From contig CAYGZT010000015.1 of the NCBI GenBank assembly GCA_964354445.1, positions 1-6,154 on the forward strand: a DNA stretch of 6,154 nt, read 5' to 3'. Made by a program: the position numbers and the translations under genes. How positions within the stretch are numbered: the first letter of the stretch is position 1; every line of letters starts with the position of its first letter. Below the pieces are notes generated by a model. That model was given only the letters and a program-made list of their open reading frames with translations. It was not told the origin of the DNA and searched no databases. Source of the DNA: CAYGZT01 sp964354445 (GTDB lineage Bacteria > Patescibacteriota > Minisyncoccia > UBA6257 > JAGOQP01). Of the stretch, positions 1-5,795 are shown piece by piece.

Positions 1-209
1 CCAAAGTTTGTCAATGTCACTGTGTTTCGGAATTTCGAGTCACCGCTGGGGAAAACAATCTCAAGAAATGGCTGCCTGTCTTCTACGCTATTTTCTAGAT
101 TAGCATTACTGATTTTTCTTAATAAGTACGTTTCTCTCGTGTATTGTAAAAGGAAAGCTGCAGTTATTCCGTAAATAGTCAAAGATATTTTGTCTTTGTA
201 AGGATAGGT
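1..209 (-). CDS. Small membrane protein with ETYLLRK...QPFLEI pattern, partial (runs off the window)
   Basis: An open minus-strand frame of 69 codons runs from just after a TAG at 212-210 to the window edge. It has no ATG; the only common alternative start is TTG at 182-180, without a Shine-Dalgarno site. It reads as a short hydrophobic stretch (LTIYGITAAFLLQYT), then TRETYLLRKI, a polar linker, RQPFLEIVFP and NTVTLTNF. This order (end of a membrane helix, basic ETxLLRK collar, then QxPFLEI opening a beta-rich domain with a [LVI]xNFG-type strand) is familiar from many small uncharacterised bacterial membrane proteins. I know no defined function. The residue pattern is too protein-like for a chance frame. 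The N-terminus is probably supplied by the overlapping frame that starts at 339, one nucleotide out of phase, which suggests a frameshift or an assembly indel. The C-terminus lies outside the window. Confidence 0.55.
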
Positions 210-339
210 CTATGGTTTGCCCGAGACACCCCCCGATTTTTTCTATGAAGAAAATTACCAAAACGCCCAAAGCTATCAAAACCCAGACGATCCAATTAAG
301 TCCACTATATTCTTGGATTTTTTTAATAAATTTATTCAT
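106..339 (-). CDS. Possible N-terminal segment of the same membrane protein, out of frame
   Basis: An ATG at 339-337 opens a 77-codon frame beginning MNKFIKKIQEYSG. One convincing transmembrane helix follows (about residues 15-33, NWIVWVLIALGVLVIFFIE), then GGCLGQ. After about residue 43 the translation loses protein-like character, exactly where the overlapping frame (1-209) becomes convincing. The simplest reading is one gene with a two-helix N-terminus and a single-nucleotide shift between about 212 and 180, where an AAAA run (minus strand) could have suffered an indel. The ATG lies 2 nt downstream of the end of a truncated tRNA-Ser. No Shine-Dalgarno site is possible there except within tRNA sequence, so the native upstream region may have been replaced. 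Alternatively this is an independent 77-residue single-pass protein. Function is unknown. Confidence 0.4.
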   Translation of the reverse strand: MNKFIKKIQEYSGLNWIVWVLIALGVLVIFFIEKIGGCLGQTIDLSLQRQNIFDYLRNNCSFPFTIHERNVLIKKNQ

Positions 340-341
340 TG

Positions 342-393
342 CGGAGGGTGAGAGATTCGAACTCTCGGTGGGTTTTACCCCACACACGCTTTC
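342..393 (-). pseudogene. tRNA-Ser 3' half (truncated in the anticodon loop)
   Basis: On the minus strand this holds the 3' half of a class II tRNA. The parts are the 3' side of an anticodon stem (GCGTG) preceded by GAAA as in serine NGA loops, a long variable arm with 5-bp stem GTGGG/CCCAC (368-372 with 379-383), a perfect T arm (GAGAG, TTCGAAT, CTCTC at 350-366), the acceptor 3' strand ACCCTCC (343-349) and a G discriminator (342). The long variable arm and G73 identify tRNA-Ser. The matching 5' half (acceptor GGAGGGT, D arm, stem CACGC) is absent upstream. Position 394 is instead the start of the inverted repeat around the intact tRNA-Ser. No CCA is encoded. It is either a relic of deletion or integration or, much less likely, a separately encoded 3' half. 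Confidence 0.8.
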
Positions 394-505
394 TCCCGCA
401 CAAAGCGGAAGGGGCGAGATTCGAACTCGCGGTGCCATTTCTGGCACACGGTCTTTCCAGGACCGCCAGTTAAACCACTCCTGCACCCTTCCGCTTTGTG
501 CGGGA
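394..505. repeat. 20-bp perfect inverted repeat enclosing tRNA-Ser(GGA)
   Basis: Positions 394-413 and 486-505 are exact reverse complements (arm TCCCGCACAAAGCGGAAGGG). Seven of the 20 bp are the acceptor stem; the other 13 lie outside the mature tRNA, with the discriminator paired to the -1 nucleotide. The precursor would form one uninterrupted 20-bp helix above the tRNA body. It may be a processing hairpin or the termini of a small tRNA-carrying cassette. Its outer edge at 394 abuts the breakpoint of the truncated tRNA-Ser. Confidence 0.9.
406..492 (-). tRNA. tRNA-Ser(GGA)
   Basis: A complete class II tRNA of 87 nt on the minus strand. It has a 7-bp acceptor stem GGAAGGG/CCCTTCC (486-492 with 407-413), a D arm with GGTTTAA, an anticodon stem CGGTC/GACCG around the loop CTGGAAA (455-461, anticodon GGA at 457-459), a long variable arm (GTGCC/GGCAC) and a T arm GCGAG-TTCGAAT-CTCGC (414-430). 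The discriminator is G (406), as expected for serine. It decodes UCC/UCU. CCA is not encoded and must be added by nucleotidyltransferase. Unusually, both flanks are complementary, so pairing continues 13 bp beyond the acceptor stem, including the discriminator. A truncated second tRNA-Ser follows 12 nt downstream. No clear promoter is visible upstream. Confidence 0.95.
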
Positions 506-515
506 TTGCGATTTG

Positions 516-542
516 TGTCTAAAATTTACCAAATTTTAGACA
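516..542. repeat. AT-rich 12-bp perfect hairpin (TGTCTA...TAGACA)
   Basis: TGTCTAAAATTT (516-527) and AAATTTTAGACA (531-542) are exact complements around the loop ACC. No U-tract follows on either strand, so it is a poor terminator candidate. It sits just upstream of the minus-strand tRNA gene and could be an operator or part of its promoter region. Its outer six bases match those of the 36-bp palindrome at 5858-5893. Confidence 0.7.
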
Positions 543-565
543 AATTGGGAACAATCATCACGCAC

Positions 566-634
566 GCTTCGACTTCGCTCAGCGCAAGCTAGACCCTTGC
601 CCGCCGTAATCCGCCTTAGGCGGACGAAGGCGGG
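566..634. repeat. REP-like GC-rich intergenic palindromic repeat
   Basis: The segment starts with CTTCGACTTCGCTCAG, a motif I recognise as a recurrent core of intergenic repeats in many bacterial genomes. It ends in a nested palindrome: CCCGCC (600-605) pairs with GGCGGG (629-634), and inside it TCCGCC (610-615) pairs with GGCGGA (619-624) around TTA. It lies between divergent units (the tRNA on minus, the transporter operon on plus), so it is not placed as a terminator. Best reading: a dispersed REP- or MITE-like element. Copy number cannot be judged from this window. Confidence 0.6.
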
Positions 635-677
635 ACTATGCGAACCCTCTCCGAACGTTCTTTATACTACCGCGCGT

Positions 678-706
678 TTGAAAAAGTTCAACCTTTGATG
701 TACAAT
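678..706 (+). promoter_or_regulatory. Sigma-70-type promoter of the transporter operon
   Basis: TTGAAA (678-683) and TACAAT (701-706) are each one base from consensus and are separated by exactly 17 bp. Transcription should start near 713, giving a leader of about 22 nt that ends in seven T residues (728-734) directly before the ATG. No operator is obvious beside it, so basal expression may be constitutive. Confidence 0.8.
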
Positions 707-734
707 AAACGAAAGTAAAAACGGCGCTTTTTTT

Positions 735-2282
735 ATGGGTAAACTTATAGCGTTCATCAAACAAAAGAAGTGGTGGTTTATTGTCGGAGTGGCCGTTGTT
801 GTTATTCTCCTCTTTTTCGCATTCAGGAACGGTAGTGACGGTTTCAAAACGGTGGATGTGCAGCGTGGGACGGTTGTTTCGGAGGTGAGTGTTACCGGGC
901 AGGTAAAACCGTCGCAAAAAATCGACCTTGCGTTTGAAGGAGGCGGCCGCATTGCAGCTATTGATGTGAAAGTAGGCGATAGAGTTATTCAGGGGCAGCG
1001 GCTAGCCGCGCTTGAGAGCGCGGATTTATATGCGCAGCTTTCGCAGGCGCAGGCGACGCTGAAAGCCCAGCAAGCGAAACTTGAGGAACTCAAGAAGGGC
1101 GCACGTCCCGAGGATATCGCTACAAAGGAAGCAGAGTTGAAAAAGGCAGAGGCGGATCTTGCAAGCTACTACGTTGACATCGTCAACGTCGTCAACGACG
1201 CTTATGCAAAGGCGGACGACGCGGTTCGAAAGCAACTCGATGATTTCTTTACCAACGACGATATCAATCCGCAGCTGACGTTTTCCTCCACAAACTCGCA
1301 AGCGGCGAACGACGCACGTACCAAACGATTTTTGTCGGGAACCAAACTGACGGAATGGAGAAAGGCACTGGACACTCTCAACGCAACACTGCCGCCTTCG
1401 TCTCTTGAACTGGCGCTCGTGGATGCTCAAGGGCGCCTTTCTGTCATCAGAGATTTTCTTAACACTGCCGCACAAGCGTTGGATGGATCCATTGACCTTT
1501 CGGCATCGGCGCTGACAACGCTTAAAACTAATATCAACACCGCCCGAACCAACGTTAATACCGCTGCCTCGAACGTTACCACTCAAGATCAGCTGATTGC
1601 AGCGCAAATTTTGACCATTGCGCGGATTCAGAGCGAGCTTGACCTTAAACGCGCCGGTGCAACCGCCGAGCAGCTTACCGCTCAAGAAGCGCTCGCGGAA
1701 CAGGCGCAGGGACAGATTGAGTACTACCAGTCGCAGATTGCAAAAAACGTTCTGCGCACTCCCTTTGCGGGCGTGGTGACCAAAGTCAGTTTTGAAGTGG
1801 GGGAAATCGTGGCGGCAAAAACAGGGATCATTAGCATCGTGGGAGCGGGCTTCTATGAGATTGAAGCGAACGTGGCTGAGTCCGACATCGCCAAGATAAA
1901 AATCGGTAATACGGCGCTGGTGACGCTTGACGCATACGGCTCGGATGTTGAGTTCGATGCGTCGGTAGTTTCCATTGACCTTTCGGAAACGATTGTTGAA
2001 GGCGTTGCAACGTATAAGACACGGCTGCAGTTTGCGAAAGAAGACGTCCGTATTCTGCCGGGACTCACGGCAAACGTTGACATCCTAAGCGACCGAAAAG
2101 AAAACGTGCTGTATGTTCCGACGCGCAATGTTATCGCCAAAGACGGTCACCGGTACGTAAAGGTGCTTTCCGGAGATGGTACGGTCAGCGAAGTTGAGAT
2201 TGTCACGGGCTTGCGCGGTTCTGACGGACGCACCGAGGTTATACGGGGAGTTTTGGAAGGAGTGAAGATCGTTGTTGAGTAG
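735..2282 (+). CDS. Periplasmic adaptor subunit of a MacAB/YknXYZ-type ABC transporter (HlyD family)
   Basis: A 515-residue membrane-fusion protein that links an ABC exporter to the cell exterior. Order: a basic N-terminus and signal anchor (about 13-30, WWFIVGVAVVVILLFFAF; no lipobox), first lipoyl half (about 55-95), first coiled-coil arm (about 96-143), an insert of about 150 residues (144-290), second arm (about 291-337), second lipoyl half (338-370, RTPFAGVVTKV), beta-barrel (about 371-455, PGLTANVDI) and membrane-proximal domain to the end (VLYVPTRNVI). The arms carry related motifs (KKGARPEDIATKEAEL, KRAGATAEQLTAQEAL) that mirror each other. MacA-type adaptors are usually nearer 370-400 residues; the excess is the helical insert in the hairpin. 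First gene of the operon, 5 nt before the ATPase gene. The start is set by the anchor; no Shine-Dalgarno precedes it, only a T run. Confidence 0.9.
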   Translation: MGKLIAFIKQKKWWFIVGVAVVVILLFFAFRNGSDGFKTVDVQRGTVVSEVSVTGQVKPSQKIDLAFEGGGRIAAIDVKVGDRVIQGQRLAALESADLYAQLSQAQATLKAQQAKLEELKKGARPEDIATKEAELKKAEADLASYYVDIVNVVNDAYAKADDAVRKQLDDFFTNDDINPQLTFSSTNSQAANDARTKRFLSGTKLTEWRKALDTLNATLPPSSLELALVDAQGRLSVIRDFLNTAAQALDGSIDLSASALTTLKTNINTARTNVNTAASNVTTQDQLIAAQILTIARIQSELDLKRAGATAEQLTAQEALAEQAQGQIEYYQSQIAKNVLRTPFAGVVTKVSFEVGEIVAAKTGIISIVGAGFYEIEANVAESDIAKIKIGNTALVTLDAYGSDVEFDASVVSIDLSETIVEGVATYKTRLQFAKEDVRILPGLTANVDILSDRKENVLYVPTRNVIAKDGHRYVKVLSGDGTVSEVEIVTGLRGSDGRTEVIRGVLEGVKIVVE

Positions 2283-2287
2283 CTCGC

Positions 2288-3007
2288 ATGCCTCTCATCA
2301 AAACCGAACATCTTGAGAAGACGTATGTTGGGGACGGTGTTGAAACGCAGGCGCTGCGCGATATTTCCCTTTCAATTAACGAGGGGGAGTTCATCACAAT
2401 TATGGGTCCCTCAGGTTCGGGGAAATCTACTCTGATGCAGATCTTGGGGTGTCTTGACCGCCCTACAGGAGGTAAATATTTTTTTGAGGAACGGGAGGTA
2501 AATACTTACAGCGACGATGAACTCGCACATATCAGAAACAAAAAAATCGGTTTTGTATTCCAGGCGTTCAACCTATTACCTCGCGTATCGGTATTGGAGA
2601 ACGTGATGATGCCGCTGATGTACGCGCGCATTCCCGCGCGAGAACGGGAACGGAAAGCGCGACAGGTGATTGAAATGGTGGAATTGTCCGATCGGGTGGA
2701 TTATCACACATCGCGTCTCTCTGGCGGCCAGAAACAACGGGTAGCGATTGCGCGGGCGCTTATCACTGAGCCGAAGGTAATTTTTGCCGATGAACCAACC
2801 GGGAACCTCGATTCAAAATCGGGGGAAGTAGTTTTGAAATTCCTGCAGGAGTTGAATGATGAAGGTCATACCATTGTGGTGGTGACGCACGAATCGTACG
2901 TTGCACAAGCCGCACGGCGGATTCTGCATATCATCGACGGCACCATCGACAAGGACGAAGCGGTGGAACGCCAGCGCATCATCGCCAAAGAGGGTTTTAT
3001 AAAGTAA
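2288..3007 (+). CDS. MacB/LolD-type ABC transporter ATP-binding protein
   Basis: A complete 239-residue nucleotide-binding subunit that hydrolyses ATP to power the two permeases encoded next. Motifs in order: aromatic A-loop Tyr13, Walker A GPSGSGKST (40-48), Q-loop Gln92 in FVFQAFNLLP, signature LSGGQ (144-148), Walker B VIFADE (164-169, catalytic Glu169), D-loop region GNLDS (172-176) and switch His201 in VVVTHE. The GCLDRPTGG stretch after Walker A and the FNLLP/VLENVMMP segment are typical of the MacB/LolD/FtsE group, whose ATPases work with four-helix FtsX-like permeases. Here the ATPase is a separate protein, as in Bacillus YknY, not fused to the permease as in E. coli MacB. No active-site residue is missing. 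The gene is 5 nt after the adaptor and 6 nt before permease 1, with no Shine-Dalgarno, so translational coupling is likely. Confidence 0.96.
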   Translation: MPLIKTEHLEKTYVGDGVETQALRDISLSINEGEFITIMGPSGSGKSTLMQILGCLDRPTGGKYFFEEREVNTYSDDELAHIRNKKIGFVFQAFNLLPRVSVLENVMMPLMYARIPARERERKARQVIEMVELSDRVDYHTSRLSGGQKQRVAIARALITEPKVIFADEPTGNLDSKSGEVVLKFLQELNDEGHTIVVVTHESYVAQAARRILHIIDGTIDKDEAVERQRIIAKEGFIK

Positions 3008-3013
3008 TCGTCT

Positions 3014-4255
3014 ATGCAGCTGCGGGACACTATCAAAACCGCGTTCGCCGGTCTCGTTGTGCACAAGAGCAGGTCTGTCCTGACGATATTGGGTATCGTC
3101 ATCGGAATCACTTCAATCACGATTGTAATGTCGGTCGGCGAGGGAGCGCAGAGTTATATACTGGGCGAGATTCACCGATTCGGACCCAACAACGTTTTTA
3201 TTCTCCCGGGCAAATTCCCAACCGGTCCTACCAGCGGCATGGGATCATTACTGAATGATTCGCTCAAGCTGGAAGACATTAAGGATTTGGAACTTAAAAA
3301 CAACGTTCCGCAAGCTGTCAAAGTCGTGCCGTTTGTGTTCGGAAGCGTTCCGGTGTCGTTTGAAAATGAATTGCAGCGGATGATGGTGATGGGCAGCGTT
3401 CCTCAGTCGCAGGAAATATTCAATCTGGAAGTTGAGCGCGGACGGTACTTTGATCAGTTTGATTTGGACAGTCACGCACGGGTTGCGGTCATCGGGAGCA
3501 CTATTGCCGAGGATTATTTTGGGACTGTTGATCCTCTGAGACATAAGCTCAAGATTAAGGGCTTCAATTTTGAGGTTGTCGGAGTGCTCGCTTCAAAAGG
3601 ACAGGGTTCGTTTATCAACTACAACAAGTCCGTGCTCACTCCTTACACCTCGATTCAGACCGACGTGCTGGGGATCAAGTACTTTCAGCGCGTTGCTGTT
3701 GAAGCGGAATCGGAGGAAGCCATTCCGGCGGTTATTGAGGATGTCAAACGAGTGTTGCGCGACAATCACGACATATCGGATCCTGATAAAGACGACTTTA
3801 CGATTCAGACGCAAAAAGACATTGCCCAGAGCGTGGGAACTATCACGGGAATCCTGACGGTCCTTCTGGCTTCTGTTGCCGCAATCTCACTTATTGTCGG
3901 CGGCGTGGGGATTATGAACATTATGTTCGTTTCGGTGACAGAACGAACGAGAGAAATCGGCTTGCGTAAAGCACTGGGTGCGACAAATCGGAATATTCTC
4001 ACTCAATTTCTGGTTGAAGCAGCAGTACTGACGATCAGCGGAGGAATCGTCGGGATTGCCGCGGGAGTGGTGCTGACATACGGCGCGACTGTTGCAGTTC
4101 AAAGATTTGCCGAGATTAATTTCCCATTTTCATTCTCGGTTAATGGAATGATACTGGGTATTGTTGTTTCAACGGGCATCGGGCTTATATTCGGAATCTT
4201 TCCGGCGCGCCACGCTGCTCGAAAACAGCCGGTGGAAGCATTACGGAGCGGTTAA
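3014..4255 (+). CDS. MacB-like ABC transporter permease 1 (FtsX fold)
   Basis: A 413-residue membrane subunit with the MacB layout: a cytoplasmic amphipathic start, TM1 (about 22-42, SVLTILGIVIGITSITIVMS), an extracellular core domain (about 43-275), then TM2 (about 280-304), TM3 (about 332-362) and TM4 (about 376-397). The loop TERTREIGLRKALGATNRNIL (309-329) after TM2 is the conserved FtsX/MacB segment that contacts the ATPase. MacB-type permeases act by mechanotransmission, pushing or extracting substrate on the outer side without a classic membrane channel. A paralogue follows 3 nt after its stop; the two share TM1, the RDNHDI.DP.KDDF block and the C-terminal region but differ in the extracellular domain, so a heterodimer is likely. 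No Shine-Dalgarno is seen upstream. Confidence 0.94.
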   Translation: MQLRDTIKTAFAGLVVHKSRSVLTILGIVIGITSITIVMSVGEGAQSYILGEIHRFGPNNVFILPGKFPTGPTSGMGSLLNDSLKLEDIKDLELKNNVPQAVKVVPFVFGSVPVSFENELQRMMVMGSVPQSQEIFNLEVERGRYFDQFDLDSHARVAVIGSTIAEDYFGTVDPLRHKLKIKGFNFEVVGVLASKGQGSFINYNKSVLTPYTSIQTDVLGIKYFQRVAVEAESEEAIPAVIEDVKRVLRDNHDISDPDKDDFTIQTQKDIAQSVGTITGILTVLLASVAAISLIVGGVGIMNIMFVSVTERTREIGLRKALGATNRNILTQFLVEAAVLTISGGIVGIAAGVVLTYGATVAVQRFAEINFPFSFSVNGMILGIVVSTGIGLIFGIFPARHAARKQPVEALRSG

Positions 4256-4258
4256 CAT

Positions 4259-5503
4259 ATGCGGCTTGCCGACACCATACATACATCGCTGGATACATTG
4301 CGCTCACATCGGAGCCGTTCGGTGTTAACGATGCTGGGAATCGTGATTGGCATCGGCGCCATTATTATCGTGATGTCAATCGGTGACAGTGCACGCGACC
4401 TCATTCTTAAAGAGATTGAGGCGTTCAGCCCAACACTGGTGGTTATTAACCCGGGGCGACCCAGCGAGGGAATCCTGGGAGGATCGTTTGAAAGTGTAGT
4501 GAGTGATTCGCTGACCAAGCGCGATGTCGAAGATCTACGGAAAAAATCAAACGTTCCTGACGCGATATCGGTGACTCCAACCGTGATGGGATCGGTGACG
4601 GTTACCTACGGCTCGGAAACCTACGGAGGGACGATATGGGGGGGCGACGGGGGAATCTTTGACGTGTATCAGATTGAATGCAGTCAGGGTGAAGCATTTA
4701 CACAGGAGGATGTTGATGCACGAGCTGACGTTGCGCTCATTGGCACCGATGTAGTCGAGAAATTGTTCGGTGACACTCTTCCCATCGGTCAGAAAATAAA
4801 AATAAAAGACAAAAAGTTGAGAGTCGTCGGCATTATGACCGCAAAAAGCGCTATGATGGCCGCTTCTGTTGAAGGTATTGTGCTGGTGCCTTATACAACG
4901 GCGCAGGAAGACATTCTTGGCATCAGACATTTTCATGAAATTGCCGTTGAGGCAAGTTCTCCCGAGACGGTCCCCGGTGTTGTAAAAGATATTAAGCAAA
5001 CGCTCCGTGATAACCACGATATCGACGACCCCCAGAAAGATGATTTCATGGTCAACACCATGGAAGATTCAATTAAAATTATCGACAGCGTGTTGGGAGC
5101 TATTACCGCGTTTCTTACGATGGTTGCGGCAATTTCACTGGTGGTAGGCGGTGTTGGCGTGATGAATATCATGTTGGTATCGGTGACGGAGCGAACGCGT
5201 GAAATAGGACTGCGCAAGGCACTAGGTGCGACAAATCGGAATATTCTCGCTCAATTTCTTATCGAGGCGCTGTTTTTAACTGGCATCGGCGGTGTTATCG
5301 GCATCGTGTGCGGGATGACAATTACCGGCTTGATTACCGTTGTTGCCGCATACGCAACGGGGATTCAGTTTCCGTTCGTCTTCTCGACGCAGGGAATGTT
5401 GCTGGGGCTTGCGGTAGCCGGCGGCACCGGACTTATATTCGGTATCTTTCCGGCACAGCAGGCGGCTAAAAAAAGTCCCATTGAAGCACTGCGATACGAA
5501 TAA
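4259..5503 (+). CDS. MacB-like ABC transporter permease 2 (FtsX fold)
   Basis: A 414-residue paralogue of the preceding gene with the same plan: TM1 (about 22-42), extracellular core (about 43-277), TM2 (about 281-305), TM3 (about 333-362), TM4 (about 378-397) and the coupling segment TERTREIGLRKALGATNRNIL at 310-330. By eye roughly half of aligned residues match permease 1, least in the extracellular part, where this copy has a glycine-rich stretch (YGGTIWGGDGGIF, 122-134). It likely pairs with permease 1 to give an asymmetric outer face. GGAG at 4245-4248, inside the end of permease 1 and 10 nt before the ATG, is a usable Shine-Dalgarno site, so translation may be coupled. A 41-bp segment (5219-5259) is almost identical to permease 1 DNA. 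No terminator follows directly; a new promoter starts 2 nt after the stop. Confidence 0.94.
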   Translation: MRLADTIHTSLDTLRSHRSRSVLTMLGIVIGIGAIIIVMSIGDSARDLILKEIEAFSPTLVVINPGRPSEGILGGSFESVVSDSLTKRDVEDLRKKSNVPDAISVTPTVMGSVTVTYGSETYGGTIWGGDGGIFDVYQIECSQGEAFTQEDVDARADVALIGTDVVEKLFGDTLPIGQKIKIKDKKLRVVGIMTAKSAMMAASVEGIVLVPYTTAQEDILGIRHFHEIAVEASSPETVPGVVKDIKQTLRDNHDIDDPQKDDFMVNTMEDSIKIIDSVLGAITAFLTMVAAISLVVGGVGVMNIMLVSVTERTREIGLRKALGATNRNILAQFLIEALFLTGIGGVIGIVCGMTITGLITVVAAYATGIQFPFVFSTQGMLLGLAVAGGTGLIFGIFPAQQAAKKSPIEALRYE

Positions 5504-5504
5504 G

Positions 5505-5532
5505 TTGACTGAAAAGTAAAGAGTGATACCAT
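5505..5532 (+). promoter_or_regulatory. Promoter of the small hypothetical gene
   Basis: TTGACT (5505-5510) and TACCAT (5527-5532) are 16 bp apart, and TGA before the -10 gives an extended -10 (TGnTACCAT). The -35 lies 2 nt after the permease 2 stop, so the small gene can be expressed independently and also by read-through. The predicted transcript start near 5539 leaves a leader of about 24 nt containing GGGGAGG (5551-5557). Confidence 0.6.
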
Positions 5533-5562
5533 AGCACCCGGAACGCACATGGGGAGGTCGCA

Positions 5563-5772
5563 ATGAGTGAAAGCGCTTGTATCAACAATATCCGCACACC
5601 AACGGACGAGGATAGAATCCTTACGCCTCAAGAGCTCATCTTCGCCGCGCTCTCCGTTCTCGGTCGACTGGAACAGAGAGCTGAGGCGACTCTCGATGAA
5701 CTCGAAGTAAAGGTCAGCTTTGGGAGATCTTCGGAGAGAACAATGGTGAACTACCTAAACGGAGGAGAGTGA
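5563..5772 (+). CDS. Small hypothetical protein, 69 residues
   Basis: I do not recognise this protein. It is 69 residues, soluble and acidic, with no signal peptide or membrane segment. Residues 21-50 (TPQELIFAALSVLGRLEQRAEATLDELEVK) look like one or two amphipathic helices with heptad-like hydrophobics; the rest is polar. GGGGAGG (5551-5557), 5 nt before the ATG, is the best Shine-Dalgarno in the window, and a promoter lies just upstream, which together support a real gene. A helical mini-protein of this kind could be a regulator or a component binding a larger partner, but nothing in the sequence shows which. The last codons (GGAGGAGAG) double as the Shine-Dalgarno of a following 35-codon frame and as one arm of a possible hairpin. 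It is followed by a terminator, so it ends its own transcript. It is separate from the transporter genes in style. Confidence 0.7.
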   Translation: MSESACINNIRTPTDEDRILTPQELIFAALSVLGRLEQRAEATLDELEVKVSFGRSSERTMVNYLNGGE

Positions 5773-5794
5773 CATGACCCGCATCTTCTCCTCC
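5761..5794 (+). promoter_or_regulatory. Possible Shine-Dalgarno-sequestering hairpin
   Basis: GGAGGAGA (5761-5768) is an excellent ribosome-binding site 8 nt before an ATG at 5774. It is exactly complementary to TCTCCTCC (5787-5794), giving an 8-bp stem whose 18-nt loop holds the ATG. The terminator hairpin starts 2 nt later. This could silence the 35-codon frame (5774-5881), or simply add stability to the transcript end. Confidence 0.4.
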
Positions 5795-5795
5795 C

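Noticed and set aside
1..14. Minus-strand TTGACA (14-9) as a -35 box
   Set aside because: Its -10 would be outside the window, and it lies inside a likely coding frame. It cannot be supported.
1..174. Plus-strand frame open from the window start to TAA at 172-174
   Set aside because: Translation lacks protein-like patterning, and the minus-strand frame over the same bases is much more convincing.
511..545. Minus-strand promoter for tRNA-Ser (TTGTCT as -35)
   Set aside because: No -10 of reasonable quality at 16-18 bp. The sequence is better described as a hairpin.
212..592. Plus-strand 126-codon frame through the left end
   Set aside because: It runs antisense through both tRNA-Ser regions, and its translation is T-arm and anticodon sequence. 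It is not a gene.
1170..1205. CRISPR-like or tandem repeat in the adaptor gene (CGTCAACG copies)
   Set aside because: Two or three short copies arising from Val-Asn codons in a helical region, with no spacer structure.
1026..1685. Minus-strand 219-codon frame inside the adaptor gene
   Set aside because: Arg- and Cys-rich translation opposite a well-supported HlyD-family protein. It is a shadow of codon usage.
4547..5017. Minus-strand 156-codon frame inside permease 2
   Set aside because: His- and Asn-rich translation with no domain, opposite a clear FtsX-type permease.
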